Origin: Ascaphus truei
Taxonomy: Eukaryota; Chordata; Amphibia; Anura; Ascaphidae
Assembly (NCBI GenBank): GCA_036426205.1
Contig: CM071567.1
Coordinates: 294,598,592 to 294,662,591 of the forward strand
DNA length: 64,000 nucleotides
Direction: 5' to 3'
The notes below the pieces were generated by a model. The model ran no database searches, had not been told where the DNA came from, and saw only the letters and a program-made list of their open reading frames with translations. Positions 10,690-22,424 of the stretch are shown here, in pieces. Within the stretch, counting starts at the first letter, position 1. Each line of letters begins with the position of its first letter. A program made the position numbers and the translations under genes.

Positions 10690-13600
10690 GTTTGTACAGT
10701 ATGTATGTATATCTTTATTTATATAGCGCCATTAATGTACATAGCGCTTCACAGCTTTAATACATGTGACATAATAATTTAAATAACAAATAATACACAT
10801 AACACATAATGGGAAGAAGTGCTTCAGACATAAATGTAATATTTAGGTAAAGGAGTTGCTGCCCCGAAGAGCTTGCATTGTAATTGGTAAGTGGGAAGAA
10901 CAGAGACAGTAGGAAGGTGTTCTGGTAAATGAGTCTGCAAGGGGCCAAGAACGATGTATGAGGTGCATAGAATCAGCCACAGAGCTATTCTTATGCTTTA
11001 TTAAGGAGGTGGGTTTTAAGATGGGTCTTAAAGATGGATAGAAAGGGTGCTAGTCAGATATTGAGGGGAAGTGCATTCCACAGGTGAGGGGCAGTTCATG
11101 AGAAAGCTTTAAGGCAGGAGAGGGCTTTAAACACAAAAGGGGTAGAGAGAAGACATTCTTGAGCAGAACGTAAGAGTCGGAATGGTGTATAGCGAGAAAT
11201 TAGGGCTGAGATGTAAGGAGTGGCAGAAAAGTGTACAGCCATTAAAGTGAGGAGGAGAATTGAGTGTGGGATACAGGATTTGATAGGAAGCCAGGAGAAG
11301 GATTTCAGCAGGGAAGACGCTGAGACAGATTTAGGAAAGAGTAGAGTGATTCTGGCAGCAGCATTTAGGATAGATTGTAGAGGAGACAGGTGAGAGGCAG
11401 GAAGGCCAGACAAAAGGAGGTTTACAGTAGTTGAGATGGGAGAGAATGAGGGCCTGTGTCAGAGTTTTAGCAGTAGAGCAACAGAGGAAAAGGCGTATCT
11501 TTTTAATATTGCGGAGAACAAAATTACAGTTTTTTGCTACCTTCTGAATGTGAGCAGAGAATTTGAGAGAATGCGTGTAACCCCTAGGCAGAGTGCTTGT
11601 GCTACTGGGTGAATGATAGTTCTTCCAACAGTAATGTAGAAGGCCATGGGTGGAAATATGAGGTGCTTCGTTTTTGACATGTTAAGTTTAAGTCGGCAGA
11701 GGGCTATCCAGGATGATATTGCGGAGAGACATTCAGAAACTTTGGTCTGTACAGCAGGTGTAAGGTCAGGGGTTGAAAAGTAAATTTGAGTGTCATCAGC
11801 ATAGAGGTGATATTTGAAACCAAGTGATGTGATTAGGTCATTTAGAGAGAGTGTGTACAGATAAAAGAGAAGTGGTCCCAGAACGAAGCCCAAGGGGTAC
11901 CCCCAGAGAGGTCGATAGAGGAGGAGGAGGTGTTAGCAAAAGAGACGCTGAAAGTACGATGAGAGAAGTAAGAGGAGAACCAGGATAGTGCTGTGTTATG
12001 GATACCGAGAGTATGTAGAATGTGAAGGAGAAGAGGGTGGTCCACAATATCAAATGCTGAAGAGAGGTCGATTAATATGAGCAGAGTGTAATGACCTTTG
12101 TCTTTGGCAGCATGGAGGTCATTAGTTATTTTAGTTATGGCTGTTTCAGTGGAGTGAGCAGTGCAGAAGCCAGATTGTAGAGGGTCTAGGAGAGGATAGG
12201 TGGTGATAAAATGGAGCATGCGAGAGAATACAAGGCGTTCAATGAGTTTAGAAGCAAAAGGCAGGAGGAAGACAGGACAATAGTTAGAACAACAGGTAGG
12301 GTCAAGCTTGCTGTTTTTGAGTAATGGTATCTGTTGCATGTTTGAAGGAAGAGGGAAAGGTACCAGAAGAGAGGGAGGAGTTAAAAATGTGTGTGAGCGT
12401 AGGGATTAGAGCAGGAGCAAGATGTTTGCGGTGATAGGAGGGAATGAGGTCAAGAGGCCAAGTGGTAGATTGAGAAGAGGAGATTAGCAACAATACATCC
12501 TCCTCTGTGACAGCGGAAAAAGAGTCAAGGAAGTAGGAGGAGAGTTAGGAAGAGGTGTAGGATTTGAGGATACAGAGGGGATGTCCCGACATATTGATTC
12601 CACTTTTTCCTTGAAATTGTCTGCACAGTCCTGAGGTGAGATGGGGGAAGAAAAACAGCAGCAGAGGGTGTCTGAGTAGTGAGTCAAAGACAGAGAAGAG
12701 TCTGCATGGGTTAGATTAGTGTGTATTGATTAGTGAAGAGAAGTAGGTTTCTTTAGCATGGGAGAGGCAGGTTTGAAACAGGATAACATAAATTTGTAGT
12801 GAAGGAAGTCTTAAAGAGTGTGAGAGGAGTTCAGAGGAGTTCAGAGGAACGAGTGCAAGAATGCAGCATGCATGTGTGGCAATTTATCTAGGGTCTGAGG
12901 TTAGAAGGGCGAGAATGGCAGAGAGAAAGAGGGGCATGTAGATCAAGAGAGGAGGAAAGAGCAAAATTGTACTTCCTGAACAGGTTGTCAGGGTCTGGAG
13001 CAGAGGTGAGAGATGAGAGGGAGAAGCGCAAAGTGGAATTAACAGCGGGTAAGTTAATAGAGTGCAGGTCTCGGCAGAAACATGGGGTACATGGAGGTGG
13101 AGAAGGGGAGAAGTGAGAGGGAGTAAATTGATGAGAGAGGAAAGGGGGAAATGAGAAATCAGAGAAAAGTTTTTAGTGAAAACCAGGTCTAGGTAGTGGC
13201 CATTCTTGTGGGTGCTGGTTGCAGTCCACTGTTGAAGGTCAAAAAAATAGGTTAGAGAGAAAAAGCGGGAAGCCCAAGGGAGAGAGGCATCATCAATATG
13301 GCAGTTGAAGTCCCCAAGGAGAAGAACAGGGGAGTCAGAGAACAGAAAGAAGGAGAGCCTGGTGGACGATAGATGACCTCCATGTGGACAGGGAGAGGAG
13401 AAAAAAGCTGGACAATGTGAGCCTCAAATGAGGGAAAAGAAAGAGAGGGCGGAATAGGAAGATAGAGGCAGATAGAGGAGAGGAGGAGCCCCACGCCTCC
13501 ACCCCTGCAGGAACTTGTTGGAAAGGGAGCGAGCATTCCAACGGTCACAGGAGAAAGGGAGAAAGGAGGGAGGTTGACGGGATGGCTATGAGACTAGAGT

Positions 13601-13950
13601 GGTTGACACCAGAAGGAGTAGAAGCTGCATGGGGGAGGTGAGGATGAGAGCATGAAGAAATAAGGCAGGGACCATGATTGGGAGAGTTATCCCCAGCAGC
13701 AAGGTGGAGAAGTATGGAAAGAAAGAGAATGTGTGAGGATGATTTGTAGGGGTGTGTTTTTGTGCAGGGGGTATAGCATTTTAGTGTCAGAGGGCGCAGG
13801 TAGTAAAGGAGTTCATGTGAACAGAGAAGTGGCGAAGGAATGAGAGATATATAAATAAAGTTAGAGACATAATGAGGCTGATAGAAAGAAATGTGTATTT
13901 TCAAAAGAAGTGAGGTCAGAGCAAAAATAAATTGTAGAGTCGGCATGGCA
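10690..13950 (-). pseudogene. L2-type LINE, near full length but frameshifted
   Basis: Read on the minus strand from about 13950 to 10690. The N-terminal part has AAGDNSPNHGP. The endonuclease part has GGGVGLLLSSICLY, VIYRPPGSPSFC and, in another frame, LGDFN-like residues. RT motif A (LIDLSSAFDIVDHPLL) falls near 12040-12090. The motif B region is around 11870-11900. The catalytic [10 protein letters not shown] box is at 11792-11803. The 3' end carries the gcgctatgtacattaatggc tail and a short AT-rich tandem. VDH followed by YADDTQ is characteristic of the L2 clade. At least four frameshifts or stops separate the parts, so it is not functional as read. A less complete mirror copy lies at 2710-4795. 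Confidence 0.85.
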
Positions 13951-16900
13951 GCAATAGCTTAGTGTTGAGATGTGCTGTCTAGGATAGAAAATTACCTATT
14001 TTCCAGTGTAGTTCGAATTCAGTATCCAGGACCAGTCGGTGTTCTGTTGTCCACTTGTTCCACTAATGTTGAACTCCCTGTTAAATCCACACTGCTTGCC
14101 ACTTTTTAAAAAAATGGCCACTTTAAAGATGGGCTTTTTTACATGTAGGATGCTTCCCCTGTAATGTAGAAGTTTAGGAAAGGTAACAGTATTACAAGTG
14201 AGGGAGAAGATGGGCGCTGCACAACCCATCATAAATTCTGGCTATCGTTTGCAAGAGGAAATGAATAATCATTTGCTTTCAGTTCCTTTAACTAACTCAG
14301 TCATCTAAGTTTATGTTTTGGTCTTATGATTGCACATTTTACAGGCATTTTTGTCTTATTAAAACATTATGCTTGTTATTTCATTTGCTGAGCGAATATA
14401 TTTACATACTTAGCAATATTGCTAATAGATTTTCTATTGTATAGTAGCTTCCTTCAACCTATTGTTAGCAAATATTTCCCATTGATTTTATTACAATTGT
14501 CAGAATGTTATAGAACATGTAGTTGCTCTTTTTGTTCATGGATATTGCATTTTAGCAAAAAACTAATTAGTATATCTGAAATATGGGGCTAATATAATTT
14601 GTAAGAAGCAGTTTACTTGAAATTCATCCAATTTCATTGCATCTAAAATGTCATTAAACTATTTAGATTTTTATTTAATAAAATGACCGGGCTTAATAAG
14701 ATTAAGATAGTAGTTTGCATAGCATAGGGACTGAACCAAAATGTGTTTCCTTTTCTACAGTATGTAACTAAATAAAGTATTTCCAATAAACAGTTTTTGT
14801 TCCTGGAATGAAAGATAACAAATCTGAATTTATTATTGCAGAACATAAATAAACATTTCTAAAACATAAGGCTGACGGGGCTTTTTAAATAGAATTAAAG
14901 GAACTCATAAGTTAACCTAGAACATATCTGTAAACACTAATTTACAGTTGTCGTTTAATAAATGATGAGTGATTCGGATCACACATTAGTTGTTTTGACT
15001 TTTATTGAAACTTAATTAAAACTTGCTACTTCTACATAAATACGTTTTGAGATATTTTGGAAGGTAACACACTGCAATTTGTTCAACTTGCTCAGTAGGT
15101 GGTTGGCAAAAACATGATTACTTTTTTTAGATTTAATGGCGAAGAGGCAGAAACTGTGTTGGTAAAATAAACCCATTGGTTGATAACCAGACTGCTGCTC
15201 TAGTGTTCACAATTCTGAAAGTAATGTTATTTGCTGCTTGCACGTACAGTAGTATAAGTTATGTTTATTTTTTTACTGATAACTAACTATAGGGTAACAT
15301 TTTAGAACATTTAAAAACCAAGCTTTCATAGGCCCAGAACCCCAAAGCTCCGTTAAGTCACCGAACCTAACTTAACGTCACATTAAAAGTAACCGTGTAT
15401 CTTCAAAATACAATAACAACATAAAGCCATGTTTTCTGCCGTAAAGATCATAGCAGTAGCGTTAGCGGATGCTAGTAATAATGACATGCAAATACCATGC
15501 AAATAAGGCATTACAATAATATTGCATATCCACTAAAGTCAGTTAAGATTAATAGGGCTTTTGCAGTGTCTGGGTGGCTCTTACGGTTAGGCAGAATTAA
15601 AATAACATTGTTTTATTGCCCCTCTTTTTTTTCCTCTTTCTTTCTCCAAAATCACTATTTCGGGATCTAGATCGGAGTAACGCAGACTGGCATAGCGTCA
15701 CGTTATTAAAAGATAACACAATGTAATGCTACAATAACAAGTCATTTAGCCCATGCAAATGAGATTCAGTTCCGATGTTGTTTTTGCATATAATTAGCTT
15801 TATGAATACCATGCTAACTGAGGTAACTTGATGTCCGTTTCTCTTTTAGGTAATGTCAATGTATTCATTAAATAGGGATTCCCAAGAGTTTGAACAAGAA
15901 ATGGCTGCGAACTTATAAAAAAAACATGTTGGCATCAAAATGACATCTACTTGAAACAGATTTAGCCTATAATCAGCAATTGAAATGTGATGGTGCCAGG
16001 GGGTGCAGGGTTTTACTATAGTACTTTTAATTTGTAACCCCCAGAATACTACTACTGTTTCTATTGACAAACTTGCGGTTCCACTTTCTTTTTAACAAAA
16101 AGTGCCCACTAAACATAAGTACAATAGCACAATTGTTAGAACTTATATAATACATTTGCTTTTGTGAAAGTCAAATTACAGCATTATATCACTGAATAAT
16201 TGCTTTTTCTTCCCAAACTATATAAGAATATTTTCCTAATACTTTTTCAAACTCACAAATACCACACCAACAAACTCCTACACAAAATACAGTATTTCCA
16301 ATAAAATGCTTATCAATAAAGAGTGATGGATGGGTTACCATACATTAGAGAATGTCCTATCGTCCAGTCCCCATGTACTATCCAGGCTCTGTTGGCTAAT
16401 TGGGATAATGAAACTTTCATATGGAAACACAAAGGCCTAGATTTAGTAATTGGTGCTAACATTGAGCATATCATCAGTTGAGTAATGTTTAAAATGTGGT
16501 AAGGTGCAGCACTATTTAAGAAATCTAGGGCAAGATTTGTTTTGTATGGTGTTATGTTGTAAAGTGAATGCTTTAGAAAATGCAATAAAGTATTGAGTGA
16601 AGCACAGCAGAACACTGTATAGAACAAATGATAGCATGGGTAAATAAACTTAAAAGTGGAAGTACCATATAGCCTTCAGTATCAATCAAATGCACCTTTA
16701 GAATGACAATAAAAATATCTGCGGCCAGTCGATTATCGTATTTGATAAGCTCTAATAATGGTCTGCTTTAATATTATATTTGTAAGTTAATTGCTTGGGG
16801 ATAGCTTTAACATTTCTCTGCAATTCATCCCTGGGTCCGCTGGCACTGATAAGGCTATAGATCTACATGATGAGGAGTATTCATCAACATTTGAGTATAA

Positions 16901-17555
16901 TAAGTACATCCAAGCAAGAATGAATTATGATGGTAGAACCTTATGTGGGTGGCATGGAATCAATATTCTTGAAATGATAATAGCTCAAATCTGTCCAAGA
17001 GAGCTAGGAATTGCACTTAATTTAAAAGCCAGTCAAAAAACAGAAAAAGAAATCAAGTTTGAGCGATTTATCCTTATTACTCCTTATCAAACTTGTTAGT
17101 TGATTTCTAATTAAAATGAGCATATAATGAAATTCAGATATACAAGAAAAAGTTCAATTGCAGATCAAACAAAAAAAAGATATTTTGAGTAGGTATTTAT
17201 TGGGAACAGTAGATTGCAAATTTGATTGGGAAAAAAATCATTCATATCAATCAGCTATCTATTTTTATTTTATTTTAACTCTCTGTGGGTTAGGTGCCAG
17301 TATGCAGCACAAATAGATGTAGTTTTGCAAATTCAGATAGGGTGTTACCTGTGATGTAAATAAAAAGTTCTTCCCAACTACAGTATTGTTTAGACAAAAA
17401 TATTGAGCAAGGTTTAGACACTCAGATTTCTATTTTGTACACAATAATACTACAGGAGAGAAGTTGATTTAATCACAGGGCTTTAAAGTGAAGGGGCCTA
17501 CTTTGAGTCCCAGTGTTAGCATCTTGTATTCCTGGACAACACATCTTGACCCATA
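13951..17555. other. Unassigned AT-rich sequence
   Basis: No gene, repeat boundary or RNA is supported. A 102-codon frame at 16791-17099 has no recognised motif and no coding context. Poly-A and poly-T tracts are scattered. Some of 15330-15800 resembles old non-coding repeat DNA, but I cannot define ends. Confidence 0.5.
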
Positions 17556-18535
17556 AATACCAAGTAGTCTTTTGCCATAAGATGTCAGAGCGCAAATAAT
17601 TCCCAAAGGAGTATAAAAGGAAGAAAAGAAAAAATATATAGTGCGGACGTATAAAATACTGAATATCAATTAATTGTGTTGATTATTACTGCTCACGTGA
17701 TGTGAGATGTTTTCAAACGTTTGGGACTCCCAGACCTGAATGGGAATGATATACTGGCTTCATCCAACCAGAAATCAAAGTACTCCCATAGTGTGAAATA
17801 AGAAAAAGACAGAAAAAAAAAATAGTGCAATACTGTTCACAAAATAAAAAAATATAAAATGGGTGGTAGAGATCAACTCACACTCTCACCACTCTTTGAA
17901 CACATTTAGACCCCAATGGAGGAGGAGTAGGACCGTAGGAGAGGAGGACCGCAGGAGTGGAGTAGGGTGGTGACAGAGGAGCATGGCAGCGGGAGAAGAG
18001 GATGGAGGGCAGCAAAGGACTTGGCTGGCGGGAGTGAAGCTGGGTGGCAGAGGAGGACGGTTGGGGAGACGCGCACTGCAGCAGTGGCAGACACCGGAAG
18101 TCAATGAAGGCTTCTGGGTTGGACTGGTGGGTTGCGCTCCTCCCTGCCCATCGTCCTCTGCTGCCCTGCTTCGCTCCCGCTGTACAACTCCTCTGCTGTC
18201 CTCCGTCCTCTTCTCCCTCCACCATCCTCCTCATCCACTGCTCCCACGGTCCTCCGTGTCCCCCTTAAAATATCTTGTGCTCAGCCCCAGTTTGCGCATC
18301 GCTAGTCTACACTAATGGAGTACCTTGATTTCCGTTTGCAAGAAGTCAGTACATCATTCCCATTCAATACTGGGTGCCCCAAACGTTTGAAAACATCTCA
18401 CATCATGTGAGTGGTAATACACAACACATGTAAACCATATTGAGAATTTAACATGTCTTCACTATATTTTTTTTCTTTTCTTCATTTTATACCCAATTGG
18501 GAACTATTTGCGCTCTGATGTCCTCTGCAAACTGC
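17556..18535. mobile_element. Foldback element around a GC-rich core
   Basis: The left arm around 17580-17760 (with tcagagcgcaaataattccc and gtgagatgttttcaaacgtt) is the reverse complement of the right arm around 18350-18530 (aacgtttgaaaacatctcac and gggaactatttgcgctctga). Arms are about 180 bp and roughly 80% matched by eye. The core (17880-18300) is GC-rich and has its own weaker symmetry. The overlapping open frames there on both strands are a composition effect. Class unknown. Confidence 0.6.
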
Positions 18536-18729
18536 TCCAAGGGAAATTGGAGAATCTCTATCTACGAAAAGCATTTATTCCTTTTTCAACGTATTTCCTT
18601 AGGTATCAGTAGTAATCGAGGAACCCAAAAAAGAAAATAACTTTATTAGATCATACCTGCAATCCTGACTTGCATGGGAGGGTAAGCAACTGTCTCTTTC
18701 ATGTTTGCTGGTAGGTGCATGAACTACAG

Positions 18730-19036
18730 CAGGGGTTGCAAACTCGGGGGCGCAAGATTTTTCAGCAGGGGCATGGCGGTTGCAGAGGCCCCTCGCTCTT
18801 CCCCCAAGGCATTTAAATTAATGCTGGGGGATCGCGTGCGGCCTCTGCAATGTCCCTTACCTTGTCTTTGGTGATGCGTCACCATAGCAATGGGGTGCCA
18901 AATGATGCCGTTGTGTCACGTAATGTGACGTGACCCCATGGTGTCATTTGACGCTGAAGGCAAGGTAATGAGGGGGATGCGAGCAGGGTGGGAGAGCAGG
19001 CAGAGGGGCGCATCAGGGAAAGTTTGCGCACCCCTG
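18730..19036. mobile_element. hAT-like MITE (307 bp)
   Basis: The left end CAGGGGTTGCAAACT and the right end AGTTTGCGCACCCCTG are inverted with one inserted base, in the CAGGGGT...ACCCCTG pattern common to hAT elements. The flanking 8-mers aactacag and acatgcag agree at only 5 of 8 positions, so the target duplication has decayed or the ends are slightly off. No transposase is encoded. Confidence 0.65.
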
Positions 19037-19109
19037 ACATGCAGGACTCTCTAACTGTTTGTGTACATGCCATTTATTTCTCGTCCCGGTCATGAAGTTC
19101 CGCGTAAAT

Positions 19110-19165
19110 ATAAAATATATATATATATATACTATTATATATATATATACAAAAAATAAATAGGC
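19110..19165. repeat. (TA)n microsatellite
   Basis: Alternating TA tract with a short interruption. Confidence 0.9.
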
Positions 19166-19292
19166 ATGATAACAGTTCTGTGGCTAACGAAATGGCGTTT
19201 ATTTTGTCACCAATAAAAGCATTTCGTTACCACAACGTACACTATTTATTTATTTAATTATTGATCAGCTCGGGCTAACTGGTAGCTGATAT

Positions 19293-19560
19293 ATACTGAT
19301 ATATATATATATATCTCTCTCTCTCTCCTCCCTCTCTCTCTCTCTCTCTCGTCTCAAAGGTCTTCGTCTTACTCTCTCTCTCCCGCTCGCTCCTCTCTCA
19401 GAACCCTCGTCTCACTCTTCTCATTCTCTACTGACAGACCTCGAGGGGCGCCCTCTCTCCTTCTCGCTCCCTCTCTTCTCTCTCATCTCTCGGTCTCTCT
19501 CTCTCTCCCTAGTCTCCTCTCTCACATCTCACAGCAATCTCCTCTTCCGGTCTGCTCTCA
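19293..19560. repeat. (TA)n then (CT)n microsatellite tract
   Basis: A short TA run is followed by about 240 bp of imperfect CT/CTC-rich sequence reaching the left side of the Helitron. Confidence 0.85.
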
Positions 19561-19588
19561 TCGCCCTATATATTATATATATATAAAA

Positions 19589-20688
19589 TCCTACTATATA
19601 TTTCTGAAAGCATTGTATGTTGTATGTTTCACCCGTGTTCCCTGTCCTACGTGCAATCTATTGGTCCCCTTTGTGCCACGCCGCCCCTGCACGACCTCTC
19701 TTGGCCTCACACACCACACACACCCCTTGGCCCGCCCCCCACACCTCTCATTGGCCCTGAGGCGAGTGACGGGCCAAAGGTCCAAAACAAAAACACCCAC
19801 ACACTGCACACACCTCTCTCTCTGTTCCCGCTCTCCCCCCCATCACACGTCCACCTCCTCCCCTCCCTGGGCTCCACGTCACCTCCCCTTCCTCTCCCTC
19901 CGCCTCCTCCCCGACTCAGCTCCTCTCCCACTTCACCTTCTCCTACCCGCTCCACACCACTCCCTCTCCCTCCCTCCCCTCCCGCTCCACTCCACCTCTC
20001 CACTCACCTCCCTCTCCACTCTCCTCCCTCCCGCTTCATCTCCACTCCATCACCCCAACCTCTCCACTCACCTCCCTCCTCTCCACTCCTTCCTGCTCCA
20101 CTCCCTCCCCTGCCACTCACCTCCCGCTCCCTCACCTCCCGCTCCCACTACCTCCCTCCCAGGCGCGGGGACGCGTGGGCAGGCAGCCTCTGCTGCCGCA
20201 CTGTGCACCTAAGATGGCGGCGGACGGAAGGACCCCCTTCCTCAATTGCGGACTAGGTAACATGGCGGCGGCGGAAAGAAGGTCCCGCTCCACTTCACCT
20301 CCCTGTCCCGCGCCTACTCACCTCCCCTCACTCAACTCCATCCCGCTCCACTCCCTCCCCTCCACTCACCTCCCCCCCGGCGTGGGACAGGCAGTGGGCA
20401 GGGCAGCCTGCCCCTTGCCACGTGGCAACCTAGATGGCGGCGATGGAAGACCCCCCCCTTCCTCCCTCCGGACTAAGTAACATATGGCGCGGGCCGGAAT
20501 GTAGAGGTGACGTTGTGTGTGTGTGGTGTGTCCTGTGTGTGACGTGTGACACTGTGTTGACCTGTGTGTGTGTGTGTGTGACAACTTTGTGTGTGTGTGA
20601 CACTGTGTGTGAACTGTGTGTGACACTGTGTGTGTGTGTGTGTGTGGTGTGTGTGTGTGTGTGTGTGTTTGTGTGTGTGTGTTGTGTG

Positions 20689-20722
<34 letters not shown>

Positions 20723-21256
20723 CACAGTGTGGTGTCCCCCCCTCCTGTCCACTCTCCTCCCCCCCCTCCTGTCCCGTCAACCCCCCTCCTTCCCACTGTC
20801 ACCCCCCTCCTGTCCACTGTCACCCCCCTCCTGTCCTCTGTCACCCCCCTCCTGCCCCACTCTCTCCCCCTCTTCCCCCCCCCTCCTGTCCACTCCTCCC
20901 CCTCCTGTCCACTGTCTCCCCTCCCCCCCCCTCCTGTCCACTGTCCCCCCCCTGTCCCTGTCCCCCCCCTGTCCACTTCCCCACCTCCTGTACACTGTCC
21001 CCCCCTCCTGTCCACTGTCCCCCCTCCTGTCAACTGTTCCCCCGCCCCCCCCCCCTCATGTCCACGCCCCCCCCTGCCTGTCCACTAGCTGTCCACTACC
21101 CCCCTCCTTTCCACTGTCCCCTCTCTCCTGTCGCACTGTCCCCATCCCCTCCTGTCCACTGTCCCCGTCCCTCCCCTCCACCTGTCCACTGTCCCTCCCC
21201 CCACCTTTTCATAGCGGCAAATTTAACTCACGGGCAACGCCGGGTCTCTCAGCTAG
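19589..21256 (+). mobile_element. Non-autonomous Helitron
   Basis: The 5' end is TCCTACTATATATTTCTG, preceded by A. The 3' end is CGGGCAACGCCGGGT followed by CTCTCAGCTAG, with T next. A 5' TC, a GC-rich near-terminal 3' segment, a 3' CTAG (CTRR rule) and insertion between A and T are Helitron hallmarks. There is no Rep/helicase. The interior is low-complexity: CTCC-rich blocks, a duplicated segment containing gatggcggcg near 20213 and 20433, a (GT)n array at about 20515-20730 and CCCCTCCTGTCCACTGT repeats at 20735-21190. Long open frames on both strands here are artefacts of those repeats. Confidence 0.75.
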
Positions 21257-22419
21257 TATATCTATATAAATCAAGAGACTATTTACAGTGCCCTTCCTAG
21301 AGCTTCTAATATGGCTTACTTATTTTCCTTTTATTCCCTACAGTTTGTATAATTCTTCTGCTTTGTATTTGTATAATAAAAATGTTTAATCACCGCATTT
21401 CACTGGTTTTACACTATATGAATTTATTGAAGTTATTATTTGCGCTTGATCACTTTTTGTTCTGCCATAAGACACCTTCCGGAACTAGAGGACACCTTCC
21501 AGCACACTGACTTGAATTGGTTGTAAGGTATCTTCTAGCAGAACAGTGCTTAGTAAATAGAATAATACAGTACCAGAAGTCAGGGCAGGATTCATTGGAG
21601 GTTATTCATTAAGATACTGTAGTGACCGATTGCCAATATGATACTATAATGAATAACTGATCCTTAGTAGCACTGCGTTAGAACAAAAGGTACATATTTT
21701 GTTTTGTTTGGATTACATAACAATCAAAATTAGAAATTCGTTTTATGATGAACAAAAAAATTAGATTGTGGTAGGAAGTTGTCTGTAAATAAGAATTACT
21801 GGAGCAATATTCTTTATTTCTTTATATGCAAACCTATGTCTGGAAACCATAAAGTTACTTCAGCTTGCTATTTTATTACATTTCCTATACTAATCACAAT
21901 CTGGATTCGCTTTTCTTGACGTTTTCTCTGAGACATCCATAAGAGACAGTTCAGTAGTATCATTATACATGGGTAAGAGAAGTCATAGTTTTGAACAAAT
22001 TGCTTATTTTCTGTAAATATGTCTCGTACTTAAGTAAATGAAACAGTTCTAAACCTTCACGAGTTCCATATTGTTACTGTGATGTTACCATATGTTTTAT
22101 ACAATTCCATCAGCATCAATTTATTGTGTAAAGTTATTTTCTGAATTTCAGTGAAGTCTGCCTTCCTTGAGCAGCTATTGGCATTGTGTAAGGATTTGTG
22201 GTTCTTGTGGGACACATTGTTTACATGTAATACTGTTTACATTTGATATTTTAGCTAAAGATGGGCACTTCCACTGGTGTCTCTGGTTCTAAAATGTTTT
22301 GCATGCTCGTTTCCTTGGAACTCGACTGATTTTAATTTTCTTTTCAATTTGTAAAAAAAATCTGGAAAAAATCTATATTTTCGGCGTAGTTCACAAGCAA
22401 GTAAAGTAAAATAAAGTAT
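21257..22419. other. Unassigned sequence
   Basis: AT-rich, with no supported gene or repeat. The pair ccttccggaactagaggaca and ccttccagcac near 21477-21505 is a weak local duplication only. Confidence 0.5.
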
Positions 22420-22424
22420 AACTG

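Larger units (their letters stand above)
2710..12815. repeat. About 10 kb imperfect palindrome (inverted duplication)
   Basis: The left arm (about 2710-7727) and right arm (about 7754-12815) are reverse complements with a short spacer centred near 7741. Matching landmarks, left versus right: L2 LINE (2710-4795 / 10690-12815), AT-rich block (4796-6220 / 9237-10689), Pro/Ala-tail gene (6221-6640 / 8880-9236), hammerhead foldback (6640-6865 / 8610-8880), and tandem 480-490 bp units (6880-7740 / 7755-8605). In the inner units I compared by eye, the arms differ by single-base insertions and deletions with almost no substitutions. The L2 parts also differ by substitutions and short deletions, with the left copy worse. 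Either a genuine inverted duplication or a long-read adapter artefact. Confidence 0.9.

Noticed and set aside
16791..17099. 102-codon frame in AT-rich DNA
   Set aside because: No motif, no repeated copy in the window, no splice or promoter context; not enough to call a gene.
20434..21300. 288-codon open frame and several overlapping ones on both strands
   Set aside because: Entirely built from (GT)n and CCCCTCCTGTCC repeats inside the Helitron; low-complexity translation with no domain.
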